From assembly GCA_910585575.1 (NCBI GenBank), contig CAJUFS010000024.1, positions 1-34,293 of the forward strand: DNA of 34,293 nucleotides, read 5' to 3'. This DNA comes from an uncultured Adlercreutzia sp. GTDB lineage: Bacteria > Actinomycetota > Coriobacteriia > Coriobacteriales > Eggerthellaceae. Shown here one piece after another: positions 1-6,642 of the stretch; within the stretch, counting starts at the first letter, position 1; each line of letters begins with the position of its first letter. Under the pieces are notes generated by a model that saw only the letters and a list, made by a program, of their open reading frames with translations, was not told the DNA's origin and made no database searches. A program made the translations under genes and the position numbers.

Positions 1-41
1 AGAAGACGGAGGTAGGACTTGCCGGAAAGATTCACAGGCAT
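1..41 (-). CDS. arcB: Ornithine carbamoyltransferase, N-terminal fragment (cut by window edge)
   Basis: Only the first 13 codons lie in the window; the gene runs off the left edge. An ATG at 41-39 (minus strand) is preceded by a good ribosome binding site (GAAAGGAAA) and reads MPVNLSGKSYLRL. This matches the usual start of ornithine carbamoyltransferases, which open with MPVNL, a basic G-rich turn and a leucine-rich stretch. The enzyme converts citrulline and phosphate to ornithine and carbamoyl phosphate. It lies 96 bp downstream of arcA in the same direction, the normal arcA-arcB order. The call rests on a very short peptide plus context, so it is likely but not certain. Confidence 0.72.
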   Translation of the reverse strand, partial: MPVNLSGKSYLRL

Positions 42-73
42 AATGTTTCCTTTCAGTGAAAACGTATCAGGTG

Positions 74-100
74 GGGCGGCCGACGGGATGCCGGCCGCCC
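74..100 (-). other. Intercistronic hairpin between arcA and arcB
   Basis: A perfect 9-bp stem (GGGCGGCCG with CGGCCGCCC) and a 9-nt loop lie between the arcA stop and the arcB start. On the minus strand no T-run follows directly; the first TTTT is about 12 nt downstream. It therefore looks more like an mRNA-stability or polarity element than a strong terminator. Confidence 0.5.
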
Positions 101-137
101 GAAAGTGCTAACGCTCAAGCCGCGTCAGGCTGCGTGC

Positions 138-1361
138 TTAGATAGCCTCGCGCCAGGCCGGCATGGACATGCAGCGCGGGCCACCACGGCCGCGGGACAG
201 CTCGGCCGACGGCATCTCGAGCACGTTGATGCCCGACTTGTACAGGATGTCGTTGGTGACGTTGTTGCGCTGGTACACCACCACGGTGCCGGGGCGCACG
301 CACAGCGTGTTGGAGCCGTCGTTCCACTGCTCGCGCTCGGCCGCGATGCGGTCGCCGCCGCCGCAGGGGATCAGCGTGACCTTCTCGCCGACGTACTCGG
401 ACAGAACGCTCTCGAGGTCCTCGTTGCGCTCGCGGATCTTGGTGCCGCCCTTGCCGTCCGGGGTGATCTCGAACACCGTCAGCGGGCCCATGATGCCGGG
501 GTGGATGGTGAACTTGTCGCGGTCGATCTGGGTGAACACCGTGTCCAGGTGCATGAAGGCGCGGGACACCGGGATGTTGAAGGCAAGGATGGTGTCGATG
601 GTGCTCGTCTCGTCGTTGAAGACGTTGTGGGCCAGCTGATCGATGGCGTCGGGCTCGGTGCGCTGGGAGATGCCGATGGCCAGCACGTGCTCGTTGATGT
701 TCAGGATGTCGCCGCCCTCGATATGGAAGGTCATATCGCGGTGGTAGTACTCCGGCGTACCCTGGAAGTCCGGATGATACTTGAAGATGTAGTCGCCGTA
801 GATGGTCTCGCGGTTGCGCGTCTGGCTGTACATACGGTTGATGGACACGCCGTTGCCGATCATCGCGAACGGGTCGCGGGTGAAGTACAGGTTCGGCATG
901 GGGGCGCACACGAGCTTGCAGCGGTCAGACACCATGTCCACCAGCAGGTGGGTGTCGCGCTGGGGCAGCTCCTGCAGGTTGATGCCGGCCATGGTCTTCA
1001 TGACCATGTCCTTGGTGCCCGCGTAGTTGGAGTTGATGTAGTCCTTGATGATGTCCTTGTAGGTGTCGGTGCGGATGCCGGCCTCGAAGATCCACTGATC
1101 CAGGAACTTCTCGCGCAGCTCGGGATGAGCATCGATAACCTCGGCCATGAGGTCCTCGAGGTACACCACCTCGACGCCCTCGCCGCGAAGAATCTTCGCG
1201 AAGGTGTCATGCTCCTCCTGGGCCACAGGCAGGAACGGGATGTCGTCGAACAGCAGCTCTTCCAAGGTGTTCGGGGTGAGGTTCAGCAGCTCGTCGCCGG
1301 GGCGATGAAGGATGACCTTTTTGAGGTCGCCGATCTCACTTTTGACGTTTACTCCTTGCAT
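138..1361 (-). CDS. arcA: Arginine deiminase
   Basis: Cytosolic enzyme that hydrolyses L-arginine to citrulline and ammonia, first step of the ATP-yielding arginine deiminase pathway. The 407-residue length is normal for the family. Family motifs are present in order: FTRDPF at about 160-165, IEGGD at 214-218, MHLDTVFT at 270-277, and the catalytic cysteine Cys397 in GGPRCMSMP near the C-terminus. The ATG at 1361 has an AGGAGA ribosome binding site. The next gene downstream on the same strand is the start of arcB. Carbamate kinase is not adjacent; the only copy in the window is at 11662-12609 in another operon, so the two pathways may share it or another copy lies outside. Confidence 0.96.
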   Translation of the reverse strand: MQGVNVKSEIGDLKKVILHRPGDELLNLTPNTLEELLFDDIPFLPVAQEEHDTFAKILRGEGVEVVYLEDLMAEVIDAHPELREKFLDQWIFEAGIRTDTYKDIIKDYINSNYAGTKDMVMKTMAGINLQELPQRDTHLLVDMVSDRCKLVCAPMPNLYFTRDPFAMIGNGVSINRMYSQTRNRETIYGDYIFKYHPDFQGTPEYYHRDMTFHIEGGDILNINEHVLAIGISQRTEPDAIDQLAHNVFNDETSTIDTILAFNIPVSRAFMHLDTVFTQIDRDKFTIHPGIMGPLTVFEITPDGKGGTKIRERNEDLESVLSEYVGEKVTLIPCGGGDRIAAEREQWNDGSNTLCVRPGTVVVYQRNNVTNDILYKSGINVLEMPSAELSRGRGGPRCMSMPAWREAI

Positions 1362-1783
1362 AAAGCTCTCCTATCCTAATCGGATGATAGAAACTTTGCC
1401 AGCCACACAAGATCGTCCGCCGCCTCGAAGTGAAAACCCGGAGTCGGTGAGGTGGTCTGTTGTGTTTGGGCTGCGATAAACATCCCACATCATGGGGTTC
1501 GACACCCGTCAAGAAGGCTTTGTTTGACGGCACGGTATCGAGATGACACCGTTTCGTCACTTAAATATAAGCAAAAAGGTTTTCTTTTTAATGAGCCGAG
1601 AAGTATTCGTTATATAAGCTGGTAAACGATGATATCTTCCGTTGGAAATGCCCACGGAATAAAGCCGCTCTCACCATCGAAACCTCTGCTATAATCAACG
1701 GCTGCGGCACGCATCGCCTTCGTTTGTCTGCCGTTTTCGCGCACGAGTCGCTTTCGGGCTCGTCGTGCACTCTTCGTTCGCGT
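1362..1783. promoter_or_regulatory. Divergent intergenic region, arcA leader and tRNA-Pro promoter
   Basis: About 420 bp with no credible gene. It is clearly more AT-rich than its surroundings around 1560-1625. It holds a 7-bp hairpin (CCGTCAA 1506-1512 with TTGACGG 1524-1530) that would sit in the arcA upstream region. No clear arginine-repressor box was recognised. A TATATT on the minus strand at 1564-1569 could be an arcA -10 element but has no good -35. Small reading frames here read through the tRNA or are low-complexity and are not supported. Confidence 0.4.
1687..1695 (+). promoter_or_regulatory. Extended -10 promoter (TGCTATAAT) for tRNA-Pro
   Basis: TGCTATAAT is a perfect extended -10 element on the plus strand, about 90 bp upstream of tRNA-Pro. 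No good -35 hexamer is seen at the usual distance, which is tolerated with an extended -10. Assignment to the tRNA is by position. Confidence 0.5.
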
Positions 1784-1860
1784 CGGGACGTGGCGCAGTC
1801 TGGTAGCGCGCCTGCTTTGGGAGCAGGATGTCGCAGGTTCGAATCCTGTCGTCCCGACCA
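1784..1860 (+). tRNA. tRNA-Pro (anticodon TGG)
   Basis: A 77-nt cloverleaf. The acceptor arms CGGGACG and CGTCCCG pair perfectly, the anticodon stem CCTGC/GCAGG encloses the loop TTTGGGA with anticodon TGG at 1818-1820, and the T-loop GTTCGAATC is canonical. The 3' CCA is encoded. TCTTTTTTG follows directly and may act in 3'-end formation. Confidence 0.97.
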
Positions 1861-1910
1861 TCTTTTTTGTTCCGCCGTTGCTGACGCAACGTCGTTCACG
1901 CCGATGCTGC

Positions 1911-2011
1911 GGGTCCGACAGGCACCTGGCCTTGCCCCTTGTTTTGCCCACGGCGCGTACCCAAGTACGCTTGGGGCAAAGGCGGGGCAATTCCAGGCAC
2001 CTGTCGAACCC
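1911..2011 (+). other. Long interrupted hairpin (about 100 nt)
   Basis: Nested complementary segments form one long rod: GGGT 1911-1914 with ACCC 2008-2011, CGACAGG 1916-1922 with CCTGTCG 2000-2006, CCTGG 1925-1929 with CCAGG 1993-1997, TTGCCCC 1932-1938 with GGGGCAA 1984-1990, TTTGCCC 1943-1949 with GGGCAAA 1974-1980, and GCGTAC 1955-1960 with GTACGC 1965-1970 closing a CCAA loop. It lies 50 nt after tRNA-Pro and before the DUF3810 gene. It could be a small structured RNA, a processed tail of the tRNA transcript, or a MITE/REP-like repeat. The rest of the 238-bp gap (1861-2098) is an AT-rich leader of the next gene. Confidence 0.6.
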
Positions 2012-2098
2012 TCGCTGACTTCCTTGGGCTCACCAGTGCGACAAAAGTTTATTAATTGTATTTGGATTTGTGGGGCTTTCTGCTCTACTCTGTCTTCT

Positions 2099-3196
2099 AT
2101 GGAAAAGCTGAAGCTCAAAAGATTGTGGTTGCTGGTGCCAGGCGTTGTTGCCTTGGTGCTGACGTGGCTGGCGCAGATTAGCCCCGCTGTCACCGACGCC
2201 GTGTTCAGTCGGGGCTTGTACCCCTGGTTGTCTTCGGCTTGGGGCTTTCTTCCCTCTCTGGTGCCGTGGTCGGTAGCCCAGTGGGTGGTGGTGGCGTTTC
2301 TGCTCTTCTGCGTAGGCTTTGTGGTGTGGTACGGGCGTGCCTTCGTGAAGGAGAAAGGCGCACGCCGCTTTGTGCTGTGGCGCGCGGTGGTCACGGCGCT
2401 GGCCGTGGTGTCGATCGGGTTCACCATCTTCGCCCTGATGTGCGGCCTCAACTACTACCGCCTCACCTTTGCGGAAGATGCGGGGTTCGAGCTGCGCGAG
2501 TCCACCACCGAGGAGCTGACCGCCCTCTGCGAGACGCTGGCCGCCAACACCAACGAGGCCCGAGCGGAAATCGACGGCAGTCCCGACGACTACGCCGCCA
2601 GCCAGGGCGGCTTCGAAGCCTACGCCCAAGCCGCGGCTGCCAACATGGAAGCGCTGGCCCAGACCTATCCGGCCCTCGAACGGCCGCTGTACTCCCCGCC
2701 CAAGCCAGTACTGTTCTCGGAAGCGCTCAGCTACCTGGACATTGCCGGGATGTACTTCCCCTTCACCGTCGAGTCGAACATCAACGTGGACGGCCCCTTT
2801 TTCACCATCCCCGCCACCATGGGCCACGAGCTGGCCCACCAATGCGGCTTCATGCGCGAAGACGAGGCCAACTTCATCGGGTATCTGGCCTGCAAGAACG
2901 CCGCCGATCCCCTTACCCGTTACAGCGGCTACTCGCTGGCCTACGACTACGCTATCTCGGCGCTGGTGCGGGCGGATCGGGACCAGGCGGTGGCCGTCAA
3001 CGACACGCTGTCGGAGGCAGTGAAGGAAGACCGTCTCGCCCGCAGCGAGTTCCTGAGGAAATACGAAGGCCCCGTTGCCCAGGCCTCGAACGCCGCCAAC
3101 AACGCCTACTTGAAGGCCAACCAGCAGCAGGACGGCACCCGCAGCTACGGCCGCATGGTGGATCTGCTGTTGGCCGAGGCACGGGAGGAACAGTAA
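2099..3196 (+). CDS. DUF3810-type membrane protein with zincin-like motif
   Basis: 365-residue protein with about three hydrophobic segments in the first 120 residues (first from about residue 7, then around 45-75 and 95-115). A long soluble domain follows, carrying GHELAHQ followed by an EDEANFIGYL segment. HExxH with a downstream acidic motif is typical of gluzincin metallopeptidases and is the hallmark of DUF3810 proteins, whose substrate is unknown. ATG 2099 is chosen because the first membrane segment begins right after it; the frame upstream only reads through tRNA-Pro. No ribosome binding site is visible before this ATG, which is unusual here and raises the possibility of a leaderless transcript. 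It converges on cimA with a 71-bp gap. Confidence 0.8.
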   Translation: MEKLKLKRLWLLVPGVVALVLTWLAQISPAVTDAVFSRGLYPWLSSAWGFLPSLVPWSVAQWVVVAFLLFCVGFVVWYGRAFVKEKGARRFVLWRAVVTALAVVSIGFTIFALMCGLNYYRLTFAEDAGFELRESTTEELTALCETLAANTNEARAEIDGSPDDYAASQGGFEAYAQAAAANMEALAQTYPALERPLYSPPKPVLFSEALSYLDIAGMYFPFTVESNINVDGPFFTIPATMGHELAHQCGFMREDEANFIGYLACKNAADPLTRYSGYSLAYDYAISALVRADRDQAVAVNDTLSEAVKEDRLARSEFLRKYEGPVAQASNAANNAYLKANQQQDGTRSYGRMVDLLLAEAREEQ

Positions 3197-3267
3197 CCCC
3201 CGTCAGCCGGGCCCGCTTGATCCCTTTCGGCACTCCCCTCGCGGTTCAGCCCCCGCCCTGCGAACGC

Positions 3268-4854
3268 TTACTCCTGCACCAAATACAGCCCGTACTCCAA
3301 AGCGTCCACCAGGGCGTTCCAGGAGGCCTCGATGACGTTTTCCGACACGCCGACGCTGCCCCAGGTGTCGCTGCCGTTGGTGGTGGTGATGGTCACGCGG
3401 GTGATGGCGTCGGTGCCCTGACTCTCGTCCAGCAAACGCACCTTGTAATCGATAAGCTCCATGGCTGCCACCTGCGGATACGATGCCGCGATGGCCATGC
3501 GCAGCGCCGCGTCGAGCGCTCCCACGGGACCGGCGCTCTCACCCGTGGCCACGAAGCGCTCCGGCCCCACATGAATTTTCACCGTGGCCTCGGACAGCGC
3601 GTCTTTGGCCAGCGCGCCGGTATCTTCCCGATCGTCCACAATCACGCGGAAACTTTCCAGCGTGAACGACGGGCGATACAGGCCCAGATGGCGCAGCAGG
3701 AGCAAACCCAGCGAGCCGTCGGCCACCTCGTAGGCAAAGCCGTGGGCCTCGCGCTCTTTGATGTCGTCGAGCACTGCCTGCACGTCCACCCCGGCCCCCT
3801 CCAAGTCGAATCCCAGGCTGCGGGCCTTGGCCAGAAGCGACGCCTTACCGGCCAGCTCGCTGACCAGCATGCGATTGGCGTTGCCCACCGATGCCGGATT
3901 CACATGCTCGTAGGCCTCGGGGAAGCGGGCAATGGCGCTGGCGTGCAGGCCGCCCTTGTGGGCGAAGGCGCTGGCGCCCGTATAGGGATGGTGGGGCGAA
4001 ACGGACAAGTTGCACAGTTCGGCCACATACTGGGAAAGGCTCGTAAGCTGCGTCAGGCTATGCGCACCGACGCATTCCGCGCCCATCTTCAGTTCCAAGT
4101 CGGCGATGACCGTGCAGAGGTCCGCATTGCCCACGCGCTCACCGATGCCGTTCACCGTGCCCTGCACCTGAGTGGCGCCGCCGCGCACCGCAGCCAGGGT
4201 GTTGGCCACCGCGCAGCCGGAATCGTTGTGGCAGTGGATTCCAAAGCGAGCCTGCGGAAAGGCGGCCACTACCTCGCGTACCGTTTCTTCCACCTGGAAC
4301 GGCAGTGCGCCGCCGTTGGTTTCGCACAGATCCACCGACGCGGCCCCCGCCTCCACGGCGGCCCGCACGCAGGCCAGAGCGTAATCGGGATTGGCTCGAT
4401 AGCCGTCGAAAAAGTGCTCGGCATCGAACACCACCTCGCGGCCAGCGGCTGCCAAATAAGCCACCGATTCGGCAATCATCCGCAGGTTCTCCTCAAGCGA
4501 GGTGCGCAGGGCGCGCTCCACCTGGGCATCCCAGGTTTTTCCCACAATGGTGACCACGGGCGCGCCACAGGCAAGCAGGTCGGCCAGACCGGAATCGCCG
4601 GCTGGCGCCACGCCCTTCTTGCAGGTGCTGCCGAAAGCCGCAATGCGCGCATGGCGCAGGTCCATGGCCGTCACCTGTTGGAAGAACGCCACATCCTTGG
4701 GGTTCGATCCCGGGAAGCCGCCCTCAATGATGTCGATGCCGAAGTCGTCGAGCCGCGCCACAATGGCCAGCTTGTCCTCTAGCGACAGCGTCACGCCCTC
4801 GCATTGCTCGCCATCCCGCAACGTGGTGTCATAGGTGAAAACGCGCTGGCCCAT
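3268..4854 (-). CDS. cimA: (R)-citramalate synthase
   Basis: 528-residue cytosolic acyltransferase of the isopropylmalate/citramalate synthase family; condenses pyruvate with acetyl-CoA to citramalate, the threonine-independent entry to isoleucine synthesis. DTTLRDGEQ sits at residues 9-17, EGGFPGSNPKD around 46-56, and the metal-binding HCHND motif mid-protein; a C-terminal LeuA-type allosteric dimer domain completes the normal length. The EGGFPGSNPKD signature separates this group (TIGR00977 type) from 2-isopropylmalate synthase. ATG 4854 follows an AAGGAAG ribosome binding site, so an in-frame upstream start at 4950 is not used. No other isoleucine genes are nearby. Confidence 0.88.
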   Translation of the reverse strand: MGQRVFTYDTTLRDGEQCEGVTLSLEDKLAIVARLDDFGIDIIEGGFPGSNPKDVAFFQQVTAMDLRHARIAAFGSTCKKGVAPAGDSGLADLLACGAPVVTIVGKTWDAQVERALRTSLEENLRMIAESVAYLAAAGREVVFDAEHFFDGYRANPDYALACVRAAVEAGAASVDLCETNGGALPFQVEETVREVVAAFPQARFGIHCHNDSGCAVANTLAAVRGGATQVQGTVNGIGERVGNADLCTVIADLELKMGAECVGAHSLTQLTSLSQYVAELCNLSVSPHHPYTGASAFAHKGGLHASAIARFPEAYEHVNPASVGNANRMLVSELAGKASLLAKARSLGFDLEGAGVDVQAVLDDIKEREAHGFAYEVADGSLGLLLLRHLGLYRPSFTLESFRVIVDDREDTGALAKDALSEATVKIHVGPERFVATGESAGPVGALDAALRMAIAASYPQVAAMELIDYKVRLLDESQGTDAITRVTITTTNGSDTWGSVGVSENVIEASWNALVDALEYGLYLVQE

Positions 4855-4887
4855 TGCGACTTCCTTCCGTTGATTTCTCCTGGCGTC

Positions 4888-4893
4888 ATTATA
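4888..4893 (-). promoter_or_regulatory. -10 element (TATAAT) for cimA
   Basis: Perfect TATAAT on the minus strand, 34 bp before the cimA start codon. The -35 region is not recognisable. Position fits a short leader containing the AAGGAAG ribosome binding site. Confidence 0.5.
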
Positions 4894-4923
4894 GAAGTTT
4901 CCCGCGCCCAGCGAACGGATTAC

Positions 4924-4994
4924 CTGACAGGAGGAGCGTTGCTGCCTCAAGCGAGGCGATTATCCCTGTCAGATCCAGGCATTCATGGCATAAT
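4924..4994 (+). promoter_or_regulatory. Promoter and dyad operator for the LuxR-type gene
   Basis: CTGTCA (4966-4971), 17 bp, then CATAAT (4989-4994) gives a reasonable promoter 28 bp ahead of the regulator's start codon. An inverted repeat, CTGACAGG (4924-4931) and CCTGTCAG (4965-4972), has its right arm over the -35 element, with a smaller GCCTC/GAGGC dyad between. This geometry suits an operator, perhaps for the adjacent LuxR protein. Function is inferred. Confidence 0.4.
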
Positions 4995-5022
4995 TCCTTT
5001 CGAGACATTTCAGGAGGGGACC

Positions 5023-6489
5023 ATGAAAGCCGCAGAAACCGACCAGAGCCTTTCCGGGCAGCGTGCCCTGTTTGTTACCACGGCAGGATTCTCGCTCTTC
5101 TACGCCGTCTGTGTTTCCTTCTTCTATTCAACGTGGCTGGTTGGCCATGCCGAAGAAGCCGTGCAGAGCTTCGACAATGTGCTCAACCTGGCCATGCTCG
5201 CTGCCGCCGCCCTCTTCTTTCTGCTCGTCCGCCACTGGAGCAATGCCACGCAAAAAGCCTGTCTCCTCCTTGGCTACCTCGCCTTGGCCGCGGGCATCGT
5301 CGTGCTTTTCTTCAATACGGTCACGCCCCTGAGCCCTACCTTTGTTCTCTTCTCCGCCGTCTGCGCGGGCGCCGGTATGAGTCTCACGGCTCCCTTCTTC
5401 TTCGCCTCCCTGGCTTCCTTTTCGCCGAAGCAGACCGCTCTCGGCTGCGGCACCATGGCCCTCGTGGGCATGGCCCTGGACATGGCCTGGTCCTTCGCAG
5501 CACCCCCGCTTTTGCTGGCCGTTCAGCTGATCGCCCTTGCTCTCTCGGCGCTGTGTCTGAAGCGCTCGTTCCAGAACTCCCCTTCCGAAGCGACACCCGA
5601 AACCACCGCCTCAGGACCCGACCCGCTTACCGCTTCGGGACAGCGCGACTTCTTCAACGTCTTTCTGGTGTCCATTATCGGCACCTTCGCCCTTTCGGTG
5701 GTTTACGGCATCATCGATACCACGGCCGCCGGCATTGGGCCTTCCGTTAAGGCAACCGCCGGTATCTCCCAAGTAGGCGGCCTGGCGGCGGCGCTGGTAT
5801 TTCTGGGATACTTCGCCCTAGCCAAGCGTACCTCGGCGACGTTTCTCTTCAACCTGGTTTTCGGACTCTTGGCCTCCGGCATGCTGCTCATCCCCTTTTT
5901 GCCGAACGACTACATGGTCACGCTGAACATTGTGGCCGCAGCGGGTTGGAAGCTTGTCATGCTCTCGCTGTTTTACCTGGTGGTCATCACCTACGCCCAT
6001 GCGCGAACGCAGCTGCTGGCCGCCATGGCCATGGCCTACGCGCTTCCCCGCTTTGGCCTGTTCATCGGCCTCAACGTCGCCCTGCTCTTTAACGTTGGTG
6101 ACGGCACGGACATTGCCCGCACCACCACCGTGGCCTTTTTCTTGCTCTACCTTATTTTCATGGCCGTGTGGTTTGCCAACACCCACGAGCGCCGCCGAGC
6201 TCTTAAGGAGATGCAGGCCGCCTACGAGGAGCTCGGCCGCTTCACCAAAGAGTCCGGCGACTATCGCAAGAACCTTGCCGAGGAGTTGGCAGCAGAGCAC
6301 GGCCTGACCAACCGCGAGAGCGACATCCTTCAGCTTCTGGCCCAAGGACGCGATGCGGCCTACATCAGCGAGACCCTTTTCCTTTCGCGCAACACGGTCA
6401 AAAGCTACCAGAAGAGCATCTACGCCAAGCTCGGCGTCCACTCAAAACAAGAGATCATCGAGTTGTTCACTCCCAAGGAAGCCTCATAG
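5023..6489 (+). CDS. Membrane-anchored LuxR-family transcriptional regulator
   Basis: 488 residues. The first about 395 residues are a chain of roughly twelve hydrophobic helices resembling an MFS-like sensor. A charged linker (about 395-420) leads to a C-terminal LuxR helix-turn-helix starting at LTNRESDIL, with LSRNTVKSY as recognition helix and KLGVHSKQE at the end. One-component regulators of this build are common in Eggerthellaceae beside respiratory reductase genes; they are thought to sense a ligand at the membrane and bind DNA. ATG 5023 has a strong AGGAGGGG ribosome binding site. The flavin reductase 153 bp downstream in the same direction is the likely target. Ligand unknown. Confidence 0.88.
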   Translation: MKAAETDQSLSGQRALFVTTAGFSLFYAVCVSFFYSTWLVGHAEEAVQSFDNVLNLAMLAAAALFFLLVRHWSNATQKACLLLGYLALAAGIVVLFFNTVTPLSPTFVLFSAVCAGAGMSLTAPFFFASLASFSPKQTALGCGTMALVGMALDMAWSFAAPPLLLAVQLIALALSALCLKRSFQNSPSEATPETTASGPDPLTASGQRDFFNVFLVSIIGTFALSVVYGIIDTTAAGIGPSVKATAGISQVGGLAAALVFLGYFALAKRTSATFLFNLVFGLLASGMLLIPFLPNDYMVTLNIVAAAGWKLVMLSLFYLVVITYAHARTQLLAAMAMAYALPRFGLFIGLNVALLFNVGDGTDIARTTTVAFFLLYLIFMAVWFANTHERRRALKEMQAAYEELGRFTKESGDYRKNLAEELAAEHGLTNRESDILQLLAQGRDAAYISETLFLSRNTVKSYQKSIYAKLGVHSKQEIIELFTPKEAS

Positions 6490-6520
6490 GCGCCTCGCGT
6501 TTCCCCAGATGAGCGTCCCC

Positions 6521-6544
6521 ACCCCAAGGGGGGTTTCGGCTTTT
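6521..6544 (+). terminator. Possible terminator after the LuxR gene
   Basis: ACCCC (6521-6525) can pair with GGGGT (6530-6534); a GC-rich segment and TTTT (6541-6544) follow. The stem is short, so this is a weak call, but it sits 32 bp after the stop codon and would separate the regulator transcript from the reductase gene. Confidence 0.35.
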
Positions 6545-6642
6545 CCCTCTTCAGGCGGGGTGCGTCAAAGCATCCTTTCCTCCTATGCTGCAAACGTCGA
6601 AACGACCAAGGCAATTCAGCAATGCATACCAAGGAGGAACTT

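Noticed and set aside
1695-1889. Minus-strand frame reading IRTCDILLPKQARYQTAP
   Set aside because: A known artefact of translating tRNA genes; it overlaps tRNA-Pro. The same applies to 23073-23258 over tRNA-Gly and the QESNLQPSD-type frame over tRNA-Arg.
1911-2011. Signal recognition particle RNA
   Set aside because: The rod shape suggested it, but the conserved GGAA-type tip and its flanking asymmetric loop are absent.
1724-2098. N-terminal extension of the DUF3810 gene
   Set aside because: The extension runs through tRNA-Pro and the long hairpin, so the real start is ATG 2099.
6622-6642. Earlier ATG for the flavin reductase
   Set aside because: The ribosome binding site lies between this ATG and the one at 6643, so 6643 is used.
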